From Oricola thermophila (GTDB taxonomy: Bacteria > Pseudomonadota > Alphaproteobacteria > Rhizobiales > Rhizobiaceae): DNA of 64,000 bases. This document shows, piece by piece, positions 19,371 through 28,628 of the stretch (the first letter of the stretch is position 1; each line of letters starts with the position of its first letter). The stretch covers positions 1,736,001 through 1,800,000 of the forward strand of contig NZ_CP054836.1 in the NCBI RefSeq assembly GCF_013358405.1, given 5' to 3'. Below the pieces are notes generated by a model. The model had not been told where the DNA came from. It did no database searches and worked only from the letters and a program-made list of their open reading frames with translations. The position numbers were made by a program, and so were the translations under genes.

Positions 19371-19826
19371 TGACTGGAGGTCAGACCATGAAAATCAAGA
19401 GCCTTCTTCTCGGCTCCGCAGCGGCTCTCGTCGCTGTCTCCGGCGCTCGCGCTGCCGACGCCGTGATCATCCCGGAACCGGAAATGGTGGAATACGTTCG
19501 CGTCTGCGACGCCGCCGGCACCGGCTACTTCTACATCCCGGGCACCGAAACCTGCCTGAAGATCTCCGGCTTCGTCCGCTACCAGATGGACTTCGCCGGC
19601 GGTGACGGCTACGGCGACCAGGACGGCTGGGACAAGGAATACGACGTCAACCTGCTGTTCGAAGCCTGGAACGACACCGAATACGGCCCGCTCTACTCGC
19701 AGATCCGCCTCGAGGCTGATGGCGGCGTAGGCGAAGACGCGCGTCCGCTCGGCGACAGCTTTGTCAATATCGACAAGGCCTACTTCACCCTCGCCGGCGT
19801 GACCATGGGTTACAAGAACTCGTTCT
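19371..19826 (+). repeat. Right arm of the perfect 456-bp inverted repeat
   Basis: Partner of 18256-18711 on the opposite strand. It covers the ribosome site and first 147 codons of porin B. Shorter identical tracts recur later in the two genes: about 59 bp encoding DWVLGADVSFDATEKLSLGL and about 93 bp encoding DDWGIGAVASYDIVSGLNTE and the following residues. Confidence 0.95.
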
Positions 19827-20428
19827 GGGACTACGGCTTCGGCGGCCCGGCTGATATCTGGAACAATGGCGGCCCGATGACCGGCATGGTTGGCTACACC
19901 GCCAATGCCGGCGGCTTCAGCATCTCGCTGGCCCTGGAAGACGACGGCTCTGCCGACTGGACCCCGGCGATCCTGGGTGTCGTTTCCGGCTCGATCGGTG
20001 ATCTTGCTCTTACCCTCGGCGCGGTTTACGAGGACGACGGTGCCACGGGCGAAGTCAGCGACTGGGGCTTCAAGGCAACGGCCGCCTACGACATGGGCGC
20101 TGCCGCTGTGGGCTTCGGTGTCCAGTATTCGGGTGAAACCAGCGGCGTCAACGGCAGCCGCTACATGACCGCTTACGACTGGGTGCTCGGTGCGGACGTC
20201 TCCTTCGACGCCACCGAAAAGCTGTCGCTCGGTCTTGGCGCTCAGTATGCCATCAACGAGGGCGGTGCTACCGACGACGACTGGGGCATCGGCGCTGTCG
20301 CTTCCTACGACATCGTTTCCGGCCTGAACACCGAGCTGCGCCTGCGCTGGCTCGAGGACACCTCGACGGCCGACGCCGTCGACACGTCCGGCTGGAACGC
20401 ACGCCTGCGCTTCACCCGTTCGTTCTGA
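19388..20428 (+). CDS. Omp2-type porin B
   Basis: A 346-residue outer-membrane porin paralogous to porin A. The signal peptide and first 147 residues are identical; the stretch from about 148 to 265 diverges and includes GETSGVNGSRYMTAYD, with insertions and deletions that should fall in surface loops or the pore lining. It ends in the same RLRFTRSF. The start at 19388 is set by GGAGG 7 bases upstream; the frame remains open further upstream without homology. Alternate expression of two pore types is plausible but not shown by sequence. Confidence 0.95.
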   Translation: MKIKSLLLGSAAALVAVSGARAADAVIIPEPEMVEYVRVCDAAGTGYFYIPGTETCLKISGFVRYQMDFAGGDGYGDQDGWDKEYDVNLLFEAWNDTEYGPLYSQIRLEADGGVGEDARPLGDSFVNIDKAYFTLAGVTMGYKNSFWDYGFGGPADIWNNGGPMTGMVGYTANAGGFSISLALEDDGSADWTPAILGVVSGSIGDLALTLGAVYEDDGATGEVSDWGFKATAAYDMGAAAVGFGVQYSGETSGVNGSRYMTAYDWVLGADVSFDATEKLSLGLGAQYAINEGGATDDDWGIGAVASYDIVSGLNTELRLRWLEDTSTADAVDTSGWNARLRFTRSF

Positions 20429-20456
20429 TCGGATGACCGGTTAAGCGAAAATTCGG

Positions 20457-20490
20457 GGCCCGGCGGGAAACCGTCGGGCCTCATTGTTTC
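20457..20490 (+). terminator. Probable terminator of porin B
   Basis: A 9-bp stem with one G-T pair (GGCCCGGCG with CGTCGGGCC, loop GGAAAC) is followed by TCATTGTTT, 28 bases after the porin stop. The T tract is interrupted, so it is weaker than the porin A terminator. Confidence 0.6.
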
Positions 20491-20587
20491 GAGAGACGTG
20501 ACGCAAGGATATCGACTCATCTGACACACTGAAAGTTGGGGGCGAATTTCATAGGAGTTGCAGTGGGTCAGTCCTGATTTAGGAGAA

Positions 20588-20603
20588 TGCACCTTCTGGT
20601 GCA
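20588..20603. promoter_or_regulatory. Dyad between ribosome site and integrase start
   Basis: TGCACC-TTCT-GGTGCA is a perfect 6-bp dyad. It lies between an AGGAG (20581-20585) and the integrase ATG at 20610. It could be a protein operator or an RNA hairpin that changes the effective distance between ribosome site and start. Confidence 0.45.
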
Positions 20604-20609
20604 CCAATC

Positions 20610-21491
20610 ATGGCTGAACAAAGCGTAACCTTGAAAGAGCTTGTTGACCGGTTTTCCGACGCCTTGTGGGAACCCGGAAAGCACAGGATTTCGTGCATCG
20701 CCTTCCTTCTGGAAATTCATGAAATCATGATCCTGAAGGGACTCAGTGAATTTGATGATCACCTGGTGGATGTCCTGATCTCGGAATTCCGGAAGAAGAA
20801 CAACCGGAACGCGACGATCAACCGCAAGCTCTCGGCACTGTATAAACTGCTGAAAAAAGCCGAGCGTGCCGGCATGGTAAAAAGACTTCCCAGCTACGTC
20901 AGACTACCCGAAAAGAACGGCAGGATCCGCTTCTTCACCCTCGATGAGGAAAGCCGCTTCTTCGAGGCGATGCGCGAGCGCAACGAGGACCACTACCGGC
21001 TCTGCGTGTTCCTGGTGGACACGGGCGCTCGCGTCGGCGAGGCGCTCGGTCTGAAATGGGGCGACGTCACGCGGGACCGGGCCACGTTCTGGATCACCAA
21101 GTCGGGCCGAAGCAGGACCATTCCGATGACCGCGCGCGCAAGCGACGCGGTGTTCTCGCAGATGAAGCCGGTCGGACCGTTCGCCGACGTGGAATATCCA
21201 CGCTTCCTCTACGACTGGAACGCAGTCAAGAAGAAGGTCGGACTGGAAAAGGACAAGCAAATCGTTCCGCACATCCTGCGGCACACCTGCGCGTCGAGGC
21301 TCGTCCAGGCGGGTATCGACCTGAGACGCGTGCAGTCATTTCTCGGACACCAGACCATCCAGATGACCCTGCGATATGCCCACCTGGCGACGAACGATCT
21401 CGACCAGTGCGTCATGGCACTGGAGAATTTCACCGCGCAGGATCGGCAGGACGCCGACTCGCCGGTCACGCAGTTGCTGGCTGCGGAATAG
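20610..21491 (+). CDS. Tyrosine recombinase (integrase family)
   Basis: A 293-residue site-specific recombinase. All catalytic residues are visible: Arg in TGARVGEALGL (R141), Lys in ITKSGRSR (K164), HILRHT (H221, R224), LGHQ (H247) and the Tyr nucleophile in TLRYAHL (Y256). The N-terminal half (1-100) is a core-binding domain with an unusual start, and its DNA is clearly less GC-rich than the catalytic half. No excisionase, phage gene or attachment site is visible nearby, so this may be a stranded or domesticated integrase. It sits between a porin and the glycine riboswitch. Confidence 0.9.
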   Translation: MAEQSVTLKELVDRFSDALWEPGKHRISCIAFLLEIHEIMILKGLSEFDDHLVDVLISEFRKKNNRNATINRKLSALYKLLKKAERAGMVKRLPSYVRLPEKNGRIRFFTLDEESRFFEAMRERNEDHYRLCVFLVDTGARVGEALGLKWGDVTRDRATFWITKSGRSRTIPMTARASDAVFSQMKPVGPFADVEYPRFLYDWNAVKKKVGLEKDKQIVPHILRHTCASRLVQAGIDLRRVQSFLGHQTIQMTLRYAHLATNDLDQCVMALENFTAQDRQDADSPVTQLLAAE

Positions 21492-21645
21492 GCGGCTTTC
21501 GTCTTTCCCTCCGGCGTTGCTTTCTCCGTGCCCGGGCCGTCTGCGTGCACGACGGGCACGACAATCCCCCGGCAAACCGCACAAGCGGGGTGACAGGAAC
21601 AATATTGCGCGCTAAGTTCGGCGCGCTCACGGGCTTCGGCCCGGT

Positions 21646-21823
21646 CTGTCAGCGGGAGAGAGCCGAAAGGCCGCCGAAGGGGAAATCGCCCGAAATCTCT
21701 CAGGCAAAAGGAACCGCTGACAGGTCAAGGCACTCTGGAAAGTCGGGGCATAGCCCCGCGCCGAAGGTGTAAGTGTTCCCGACAGGGTTCCGGGAATGCG
21801 AGTCTCTCAGGCTTCCGACAGAG
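21646..21823 (+). promoter_or_regulatory. Tandem glycine riboswitch
   Basis: Two glycine aptamers in the leader of gcvT. Aptamer 1 is closed by CTGTCAGCGG (21646-21655) with CCGCTGACAG (21714-21723) and contains GCCGAAGGGGAAA and ATCTCTCAGGCAAAAGG. Aptamer 2 is closed by CTCTG (21733) with CAGAG (21819-21823) and contains GCGCCGAAGGTG and AGTCTCTCAGGC. The double aptamer before gcv genes normally turns expression on when glycine is high. The rest of 21492-21645 holds only a weak GTGCCCG dyad at 21528-21559. Confidence 0.95.
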
Positions 21824-21826
21824 GGG

Positions 21827-21857
21827 CACATCCTGCCGTGCGAACGGCGGGCCTGTG
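21827..21857 (+). promoter_or_regulatory. Hairpin between glycine aptamer 2 and gcvT
   Basis: CACA-T-CCTGCCGT, loop GCGA, ACGGCGGG-CC-TGTG folds into a strong stem with a GNRA loop right after aptamer 2. No T run follows, so it is not a standard terminator. The ribosome site AAAGGG (21869-21874) lies 11 bases beyond. It is probably part of the expression platform; the mechanism is inferred. Confidence 0.6.
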
Positions 21858-21879
21858 CTGTCTGACGGAAAGGGTGCCA

Positions 21880-22983
21880 ATGACCGACGACCATCCCCTC
21901 GAACAATTGCCGCTGAAGGCGATGCACCAGCGCGCCGGCGCAAAATTCGCGCCGTTCGCCGGCTGGGAGATGCCGGTCTCCTACCCGCTCGGGGTACTGA
22001 AGGAACATCTCCACACCCGTGACCATGCCGGCTTGTTCGACATCTCGCACATGCAGCTGATCGAGGTGACCGGCGCAGATGCCGCCCTGCTGGTCGCGAC
22101 CTGCTGCCCGGTGGAGGCAGAGAAACTTGCGACCGGTGCGAGCAAGTATACCTTTCTGCTGAACGAGAATGCCGGGATCATCGACGACCTGATCGTCACC
22201 CGGCTGGCCGCGGAGCGGTTCATGATCGTCGCCAACGCGGCGCGGGCAGCAATCGACGAGGCGCATATCCGGCGCCTGGCAGAGAGCATGAATGTCTCCG
22301 TCACGCCCCTGAAGCGGGTATTCCTGGCCCTGCAGGGACCGGATGCAGCAGCCGTGATGGAAGAGACCGGGCTCGACGCGACGAAGCTGACCTTCATGAG
22401 CGGTTTCGAGCCGCGGCCCGGCTGGTTCGTCACGCGATCGGGTTACACCGGCGAGGACGGCTTCGAAATCGCCCTGCCCGCCGACCAAGCGGAAGCCTTC
22501 GCGGATAGCCTGATGCGCGACGAGCGCGTGGAATGGATCGGCCTTGCGGCGCGAGACAGCCTGAGACTCGAGGCCGGACTCTGCCTCTACGGCAACGATC
22601 TCGACGAGCAGACGGACCCGGTCAGCGCCGGCCTGCTCTGGGCGATTCCAAAGCCGCTGCGGGACGGCGGACCATATGTCGGCGCGAAAAGCCTTGCGGA
22701 CATGATCGCGTCCGGCCCCGCCGAGAAACGCGTCGGCCTGCGGCCGGATGGACGACAGCCGGTCCGCGGCGGCACGACACTGACAGATGCCGGCGGCAAG
22801 CCGGCCGGGCGCGTCACCTCGGGCGGCTTCGGCCCGAGCGTCGAGCACCCGGTCGCCATGGGCTATGTCCGGGCCGAACTTGCCGCGCCCGAAACCCAGC
22901 TCTTCGCCGAGGTTCGCGGCCGGCAGATCCCCGTGCGCGTCGCAAAACTCCCCTTCATCGTCAAACGCAGCCAGAAAGGATGA
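21880..22983 (+). CDS. gcvT: Glycine cleavage T protein (aminomethyltransferase)
   Basis: GcvT, 367 residues, moves the aminomethyl carbon from lipoyl-H protein to tetrahydrofolate, releasing ammonia. [28 protein letters not shown] and [13 protein letters not shown] are family blocks. ATG at 21880 follows AAAGGG and the riboswitch; the open frame extends upstream through the riboswitch but that part is not protein-like. The stop overlaps the beginning of gcvH. Confidence 0.96.
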   Translation: MTDDHPLEQLPLKAMHQRAGAKFAPFAGWEMPVSYPLGVLKEHLHTRDHAGLFDISHMQLIEVTGADAALLVATCCPVEAEKLATGASKYTFLLNENAGIIDDLIVTRLAAERFMIVANAARAAIDEAHIRRLAESMNVSVTPLKRVFLALQGPDAAAVMEETGLDATKLTFMSGFEPRPGWFVTRSGYTGEDGFEIALPADQAEAFADSLMRDERVEWIGLAARDSLRLEAGLCLYGNDLDEQTDPVSAGLLWAIPKPLRDGGPYVGAKSLADMIASGPAEKRVGLRPDGRQPVRGGTTLTDAGGKPAGRVTSGGFGPSVEHPVAMGYVRAELAAPETQLFAEVRGRQIPVRVAKLPFIVKRSQKG

Positions 22984-22988
22984 CTGCC

Positions 22989-23357
22989 GTGAGCAAGACC
23001 TATTACACCGAGGACCACGAGTGGATTCGCGTCGAGAACGGCATCGCAACGGTCGGGATCACCGACTACGCCCAGGAACAGCTCGGCGACCTCGTCTTCG
23101 TCGACCTGCCCTCCCCCGACACGTCGGTGTCAAAGGGCGACACGGTGGTAGTCGTGGAATCCGTCAAGGCCGCATCGGATGTGTTCGCCCCCATCGACGG
23201 AGAGGTGAAATCGGCCAACGAGGCGCTTTCCAGCGAACCCGGCCTGGTCAATTCGGCGCCGGAAGGCGACGGATGGTTGTGGACAATGAGCGTCGCCGAC
23301 GAGAGCCAGCTCGAAGGCCTACTCGACGCCGATGCGTACAAGAAGACAATCGCCTGA
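22989..23357 (+). CDS. gcvH: Glycine cleavage H protein
   Basis: GcvH, 122 residues, carries the aminomethyl group on a lipoyl arm. The lipoylated Lys is in [14 protein letters not shown] (K60). I choose GTG at 22989 because AAAGGA ends at 22980 and would touch an ATG at 22980 but is 8 bases from the GTG; the family also usually begins close to this position. The ATG at 22980, which overlaps the gcvT stop as ATGA, is the alternative and adds three residues. Confidence 0.94.
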   Translation: MSKTYYTEDHEWIRVENGIATVGITDYAQEQLGDLVFVDLPSPDTSVSKGDTVVVVESVKAASDVFAPIDGEVKSANEALSSEPGLVNSAPEGDGWLWTMSVADESQLEGLLDADAYKKTIA

Positions 23358-23366
23358 GGAACTCCA

Positions 23367-26150
23367 ATGAGCGCCGTGCATCCCTTCGACCGCCGCCATG
23401 TCGGCCTGTCGCAAGCCGATATCCGTGCCATGCTGACAACCATCGGCGTGCCTTCGGTGGAAACGCTGATTGCCGAAACAGTTCCGGCATCGATCAGGCT
23501 CGACCGACCGCTTGACCTGCCGGAACCGGCGAGCGAGCAGGAGGCGCTATCCGAGTTGCGCGCCATGATGGCGCGCAACACGGTGATGAAGAGTTTCATC
23601 GGCCAAGGCTATCACGGCTGTCATGTGCCGCCGGTCATCCAGCGCAACCTGTTCGAGAACCCCGCCTGGTACACGGCCTACACGCCCTACCAGCCGGAAA
23701 TCAGCCAGGGACGCCTCGAACTCCTCTTCCATTTCCAGACACTTGTCTCGGAACTGACGGGCCTTCCGGTCGCGTCCGCCTCGCTGCTCGACGAGGCAAC
23801 GGCCGTCGCCGAGGCGATGGGCGTCGCGCTGCGCCATCATCGTGACAAGCGGCGCAAGATCGTCTTTGCCGGCGAGCCACATCCGCAAACGCTTGACGTT
23901 GTCCGCACCCGCTGCCACGCGCTCGGCGTCACCATCGCCGACGCAATCGACGACGACACGGCGGCACTCATCGTTTCCTGGCCCGACACGAGGGGCGTAT
24001 TCGGCGATCACAAGGCCACCATAGCGGACGCGAAGGACAAGGGCGCCCTGGTCGTCGCCGTCGCGGATCCGCTGGCGCTCGCGCTGCTTGAACCGCCGGC
24101 GTCCTGGGGCGCGGACATTGCCGTCGGCTCGATGCAACGCTATGGCGTTCCGCTCGGCTATGGCGGACCCCATGCCGGCTACATGGCTGTCTCCGACGCG
24201 CTGACCCGCACCATGCCGGGGCGTCTCGTAGGCGAGTCCATCGACGCGAAAGGGCGCCCGGCCTACCGGCTCGCGCTGCAAACACGCGAACAGCACATCC
24301 GCCGCGACAAGGCGACCTCGAACATTTGTACCGCGCAGGCGCTGCTTGCCAACATGGCCGCGGCCTACGCGATCTGGCACGGGCCGGAAGGCCTGCGCGC
24401 CATCGCGGAGCGCGTGCATAAACTTGCAGCACGCTTCGCCGCCGCCGTCGGCGTGAAAAGCGTGCACTTTTTCGACACGGTGACCGTCACGGTACCGGGC
24501 AAGGCCAGCGACATCGCCGCGAAAGCGGAGGAAGGCGGACGGCTGATCCGGGTGATCGATGCCGACACCGTTTCCGTCGCATTCGACGAGACGTCCAGCG
24601 AAGCCGACCTGAACGCCTTGGCCGCGCTGTTCGATGCAAAGGCGCCCGACACCGCCGGGACAGCCCTGCCCGGCGGGCGCGACGGCGCCCGTTTCCTGAC
24701 CCAGTCAGTGTTCCGCGAGAACCGCTCGGAAACCGAGATGATGCGTTTCCTGCGCCGGCTTGCCGACAAGGATCTCGCGCTCGACCGGGCAATGATCCCG
24801 CTCGGTTCCTGCACCATGAAGCTCAATGCCGCCGCCGAGATGGCGCCGGTCAGCTGGAACGAGGTCGCCAACATCCATCCGCTCGCGCCGAAATCGCACG
24901 CGGAGGGATATCACGCCATGTTCGCCGATCTCGAGAACTGGCTTGCAGAGATCACGGGGCTCGATGCCGTGTCGCTCCAGCCCAATGCCGGCAGCCAGGG
25001 CGAATATGCCGGCCTGCTCGCGATCCGGCGCTACCACGAGTCACGCGGCGACAGCGACCGAACGGTTTGCCTGATCCCATCCTCCGCGCACGGAACCAAC
25101 CCCGCTTCGGCCCATGTCGCCGGCCTCGACGTGGTGGTGGTGAAATGCACGGAGACAGGGGATGTCGACATTGCGGACCTGAAGGAAAAGGCGGAGGCCA
25201 ACGCCGACAGGCTGGCCGGCCTGATGATCACCTATCCCTCGACGCATGGCGTTTTCGAGGAAGGAATCCGCGAAATCTGCGAGATCGTGCACGCCAATGG
25301 CGGCCAGGTCTATCTCGACGGCGCAAATCTCAACGCGCTGGTCGGCCTGGCACGGCTCGGCGACTTCGGCGCCGATGTCTGCCACATGAACCTGCACAAG
25401 ACCTTCTGCATTCCGCATGGCGGCGGTGGCCCCGGAGTCGGGCCGATCGGCGTCAAATCACACCTCGCACCCTTCCTGCCAGGGCATGTCTCGGAAGGTA
25501 CGGACAACGCGGTTGCGGCGGCGGCATTCGGCAGCGCCTCGATCCTGCCCATTACCTGGATGTACATCCGGATGATGGGTGCCTCGGGCCTCAAGCGCGC
25601 CACGGAAATGGCGATCCTTTCGGCCAACTACATCGCGGCACGGCTCGAAACGCGCTACCCCGTTCTCTACAAGGGAAAAAAGAACCGCGTGGCGCACGAG
25701 TGCATTCTTGACACCCGCGTCCTGAAGACCAGCGCCGGCATCTCCGTCGACGACGTCGCAAAGCGGCTGATCGACTACGGCTTCCACGCACCGACCATGT
25801 CATGGCCGGTGGCGGGAACACTCATGGTGGAGCCAACGGAATCGGAGCCGAAGTCCGAACTGGACCGCTTCTGCGACGCCATGATCGCCATAGCCGACGA
25901 GGCGGCGAAGGTGGAGAAAGGCGAATGGCCGGCCGACGACAACCCGCTGGTCAACGCGCCGCACACGGCCGACGACGTGATGGCGGACGACTGGGCACAC
26001 CCCTATTCGCGCAGGCAGGCGGGAATGCCCGGCGGAGAGACCGCGGCCTCGAAATACTGGCCGCCGGTCGCACGCGTCGACAATGTCTACGGCGACCGAA
26101 ACCTGGTATGCACCTGTCCCCCGCTGGAGGCTTATGCCGCGGAGGCCTGA
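23367..26150 (+). CDS. gcvP: Glycine dehydrogenase (decarboxylating), P protein
   Basis: GcvP, 927 residues, the PLP enzyme that decarboxylates glycine and passes the rest to GcvH. It is the single-chain form, with N-terminal half blocks such as [20 protein letters not shown] and the PLP Lys in [16 protein letters not shown] (K678). GAGGA lies 7 bases before the ATG, 9 bases after gcvH. The whole gcvTHP set makes 5,10-methylene-THF from glycine under riboswitch control. Confidence 0.97.
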   Translation: MSAVHPFDRRHVGLSQADIRAMLTTIGVPSVETLIAETVPASIRLDRPLDLPEPASEQEALSELRAMMARNTVMKSFIGQGYHGCHVPPVIQRNLFENPAWYTAYTPYQPEISQGRLELLFHFQTLVSELTGLPVASASLLDEATAVAEAMGVALRHHRDKRRKIVFAGEPHPQTLDVVRTRCHALGVTIADAIDDDTAALIVSWPDTRGVFGDHKATIADAKDKGALVVAVADPLALALLEPPASWGADIAVGSMQRYGVPLGYGGPHAGYMAVSDALTRTMPGRLVGESIDAKGRPAYRLALQTREQHIRRDKATSNICTAQALLANMAAAYAIWHGPEGLRAIAERVHKLAARFAAAVGVKSVHFFDTVTVTVPGKASDIAAKAEEGGRLIRVIDADTVSVAFDETSSEADLNALAALFDAKAPDTAGTALPGGRDGARFLTQSVFRENRSETEMMRFLRRLADKDLALDRAMIPLGSCTMKLNAAAEMAPVSWNEVANIHPLAPKSHAEGYHAMFADLENWLAEITGLDAVSLQPNAGSQGEYAGLLAIRRYHESRGDSDRTVCLIPSSAHGTNPASAHVAGLDVVVVKCTETGDVDIADLKEKAEANADRLAGLMITYPSTHGVFEEGIREICEIVHANGGQVYLDGANLNALVGLARLGDFGADVCHMNLHKTFCIPHGGGGPGVGPIGVKSHLAPFLPGHVSEGTDNAVAAAAFGSASILPITWMYIRMMGASGLKRATEMAILSANYIAARLETRYPVLYKGKKNRVAHECILDTRVLKTSAGISVDDVAKRLIDYGFHAPTMSWPVAGTLMVEPTESEPKSELDRFCDAMIAIADEAAKVEKGEWPADDNPLVNAPHTADDVMADDWAHPYSRRQAGMPGGETAASKYWPPVARVDNVYGDRNLVCTCPPLEAYAAEA

Positions 26151-26236
26151 CCGGCCGGACAGCAGGCACGGCCCGCAAGCCGGGCCGGCAACGCCGAAAA
26201 GCCCCGTGCACGGGCAGCCCATGTGCGACGGATGGT

Positions 26237-26262
26237 CGTCCGGGCGGACATTCCGCCCGGGA
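26237..26262. terminator. GC-rich hairpin between convergent gcvP and rpiR genes
   Basis: CCGGGCGG (26240-26247), loop ACATT, CCGCCCGG (26253-26260), with further outer pairs. There is no T run on either strand, so a terminator role for the two convergent genes is only a guess. The remainder of 26151-26340 shows no other feature. Confidence 0.4.
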
Positions 26263-26340
26263 CCGCCCCGCGGGAGCGGAATCGCAACGGTCCTCGCGAT
26301 CAGAACGATGACGTTCGCCGTCCGCGTTCCCGGTCGCGGC

Positions 26341-27213
26341 CTAGCCCAGGTTCCGGAACAGCCGGGTCTTGCCGAACATGGACTCGAGTTCCTCGATACG
26401 GCCCTTGGATTCATCCCACCGCGCCGCCTGAACGTCAGCTATAAGCGCCTCGACAATCAGCATGATCGCGATGGTTGAATCCCAGCTTGATGGCGCCTCC
26501 ACCAACGCATGGAAACAGTGGTCCGCAAGGCGGCTGATCGGCGATCCCCACTGGTCGGTGAAAAGCACGATGGTGCAGTCGCGATCCTTGGCCAGCTTGG
26601 CCAGCTTGGCCAGATCCGTCTCATAGCGGCGAATATCGAACAGCACGAGAACCGATTTCCGGCCCATGTCGAGCAAGTATTGCGGCCAGACGTTCGGCGT
26701 CTGACTCATCAGCGTCACGTTCGGCCTGATGATCTGCAGGTGATTGAAGAAATAGTCGGCGTTGGAACGCGTGATGCGTCCGCCCGCGACATAGACGTGG
26801 CGTGACGGGTCCGCGAGGATCTTCACCACGGCATCGAAGGCATCCGGATTGAGGCGCTGAAGCGTGTTGCGGATGTTAGAGGAGACCGCATCGGCGAACT
26901 GGTTCAGTGTATGGTCATCCCGCGCATTGGCACGCCCGGCATCACGGCGCGAGATCGGCTCCTTGATCTGCGCGGCGATCTCCTCCCGGATTGCGCCCTG
27001 CATGTCGGGAAAGCCGTCGAAACCCAGCTTGCGCGCGGTACGGATGACAGTCGGCGTGGACACGCCCGCACTCCGGGCGAGCTCCGTGATCGAGCCAAGT
27101 CCGGCGACAGGGTAATCCTGCAACAACACGCTGACGATCTGCCTCTCGGATGGCGTCAGTGTCTCCATGCGCTCCTGAATGCGCATCTTCACTGATGGCA
27201 GCGTGTCGCTCAC
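26341..27213 (-). CDS. MurR/RpiR family regulator
   Basis: A 290-residue regulator. The N-terminal HTH_6 domain contains LGSITELARSAGVSTPTVIR (about 44-63) and the C-terminal SIS domain (about 125-250) includes VYVAGGRITRSNADYFF, expected to bind a small ligand, often a phosphorylated or amino sugar. GTG at 27213 is chosen because AAGGAG lies 5 bases upstream. It is divergent from the N-formylglutamate amidohydrolase/TRAP operon and is its likely local regulator. Confidence 0.88.
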   Translation of the reverse strand: MSDTLPSVKMRIQERMETLTPSERQIVSVLLQDYPVAGLGSITELARSAGVSTPTVIRTARKLGFDGFPDMQGAIREEIAAQIKEPISRRDAGRANARDDHTLNQFADAVSSNIRNTLQRLNPDAFDAVVKILADPSRHVYVAGGRITRSNADYFFNHLQIIRPNVTLMSQTPNVWPQYLLDMGRKSVLVLFDIRRYETDLAKLAKLAKDRDCTIVLFTDQWGSPISRLADHCFHALVEAPSSWDSTIAIMLIVEALIADVQAARWDESKGRIEELESMFGKTRLFRNLG

Positions 27214-27273
27214 AAGCACTCCTTTCACATTCCCGGTAACTCAAAAAATGTAACGCTGTCTACTGAAACGATA

Positions 27274-27300
27274 TTGACAGAAAATTTTTTGCTGTAATGA
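27274..27300 (+). promoter_or_regulatory. Probable promoter of the TRAP/GS-like operon
   Basis: An AT-rich spacer with TTGACA at 27274-27279 followed by AT-rich sequence and TGTAATGA (27293-27300) as a possible -10 area. The operon's first ATG is at 27310, so the start point would be very close to it. TGAAACGATATTGACA and the neighbouring AT tract may also hold the RpiR binding site. Confidence 0.45.
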
Positions 27301-27309
27301 ATTGTACGC

Positions 27310-28125
27310 ATGGGAGATGAAAAGCGAAATGCCTTGATCCTCGCGCCGTCGGAAGGACCAGCAGCCGAGGTGACAAACCCCGATGGCCCGGCTCCCCTCA
27401 TCTTGGTCTGCGAACATGCGAGCGCCTTCATTCCCGCCAGCCTCGAAGGGCTCGGGCTGCGCGACGAGGACCGGCTATCCCATGCCGCTTGGGATATCGG
27501 CGCACTTGCGATGGCAACCCGGCTGTCCGAACTGCTCGACGCTCCGCTGGTCGCATCGAGGGTTTCGCGGCTCGTCTACGACTGCAACCGTCCGCCCGAA
27601 GCACCAGACGCGATACCGGCGCAAAGCGAACGGATCGAGGCGCCGGCCAATGCGAACCTTTCCGAGGAAGCGCGACAGGCGCGCGTGCGGGACATTTACG
27701 AGCCCTTTCGCGCGCTGCTTTCCCGAACCATTGCCGAACGCCGCCACCTTCGCCCTGCGCTCATCACGATACACAGTTTCACCCCTCTCTATTTCGGCGT
27801 CAAACGCGAAGTGGAACTGGGCATTTTGCATGACCGCGACGACCGGCTGGCCCGTACCATGATGGCCGCAGCGCCCGATTTCACGACGCTGAAAACCGCC
27901 CTGAACGAACCCTACGGACCGGAAGACGGCGTCACCCACACGCTGAAGGAACATGCGCTTCCGGCCGACCTGCTCAACGTGATGATCGAGGTACGCAACG
28001 ATTTCGTGCGCGACGAGGCGAGTGCGCAGAAAGTGGCCGAGGAACTCGCAGCCATCATTGAACGCGGCCTCGAAGCGTGTGACCATCCAGTTCGCGCCGA
28101 AAAAATCGAAAGGAAGAGCGGATGA
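27310..28125 (+). CDS. N-formylglutamate amidohydrolase-like hydrolase
   Basis: A 271-residue protein of the FGase family (COG3931-like). LVCEHASAFIPASL holds the metal-binding Glu/His pair, DIGALAMATRLSELL and SRLVYDCNRPP are family blocks, and ITIHSFTP carries another His. The family hydrolyses the amide of N-formyl-L-glutamate to glutamate. Here no histidine-degradation gene is near; instead it heads a TRAP and gamma-glutamyl ligase-type operon, so the true substrate may be a gamma-glutamyl or related N-acyl amide. No ribosome site is seen before the ATG. The end overlaps dctQ (ATGA). Confidence 0.85.
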   Translation: MGDEKRNALILAPSEGPAAEVTNPDGPAPLILVCEHASAFIPASLEGLGLRDEDRLSHAAWDIGALAMATRLSELLDAPLVASRVSRLVYDCNRPPEAPDAIPAQSERIEAPANANLSEEARQARVRDIYEPFRALLSRTIAERRHLRPALITIHSFTPLYFGVKREVELGILHDRDDRLARTMMAAAPDFTTLKTALNEPYGPEDGVTHTLKEHALPADLLNVMIEVRNDFVRDEASAQKVAEELAAIIERGLEACDHPVRAEKIERKSG

Positions 28126-28628
28126 TTTCGCTTGCACGTCACTACGTGCGCGTCATCGACGGCATCAATTACCGCATCGGCCGGATCGCCATGTACGGTA
28201 TCTTCATAATGATCGCGATCCTGCTCTGGTCCTCGATTTCCAAGACGTTCTTCCTGCCCTCGCTGTGGACACTCGAAATGGCGCAGTTCGCCATGGTCGC
28301 CTACTACATTTTCGGCGGCGCCTATTCGATCCAGCTGGGTTCCAACGTGCGGATGGACCTGTTCTACGGCAGCTGGAGCCCGCGCACCAAGGCCTGGGTG
28401 GACAGCTTTACGGTGCTGTTTCTCATCTTCTACCTCGCCGTCCTGCTCCTCGGCGGCATCGAAAGCGCGAGCTACTCATTGCAATACAACGAACGCAGTC
28501 CGACGGCCTGGCGCCCCTATCTTTGGCCCATCAAGGTCGCCATGTGCGCAGGCATCCTGCTGATGATCCTGCAGTGCGTGTCCGAGCTCATCAAGGACAT
28601 CCTTCGCATTCGCGGGGAGGAAGCCTGA
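28122..28628 (+). CDS. TRAP transporter small subunit (DctQ)
   Basis: A 168-residue protein with four membrane helices (about 22-42, 52-75, 93-115, 136-160), the DctQ pattern of TRAP transporters, Na+-driven importers that work with a periplasmic binding protein. It starts in an ATGA overlap and ends in a TGATG overlap with dctM. Substrate specificity lies in DctP and is not known. Confidence 0.92.
   Translation: MISLARHYVRVIDGINYRIGRIAMYGIFIMIAILLWSSISKTFFLPSLWTLEMAQFAMVAYYIFGGAYSIQLGSNVRMDLFYGSWSPRTKAWVDSFTVLFLIFYLAVLLLGGIESASYSLQYNERSPTAWRPYLWPIKVAMCAGILLMILQCVSELIKDILRIRGEEA

Noticed and set aside
18256..19826. Porin inverted repeats as the ends of a transposon
   Set aside because: The arms are coding sequence with ribosome sites, there is no transposase between them and no target duplication; gene conversion explains them better.
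20429..21645. tRNA gene or att repeat pair flanking the integrase
   Set aside because: I found no T-loop GGTTCRA pattern with a cloverleaf and no direct repeat pair that would mark an inserted element.
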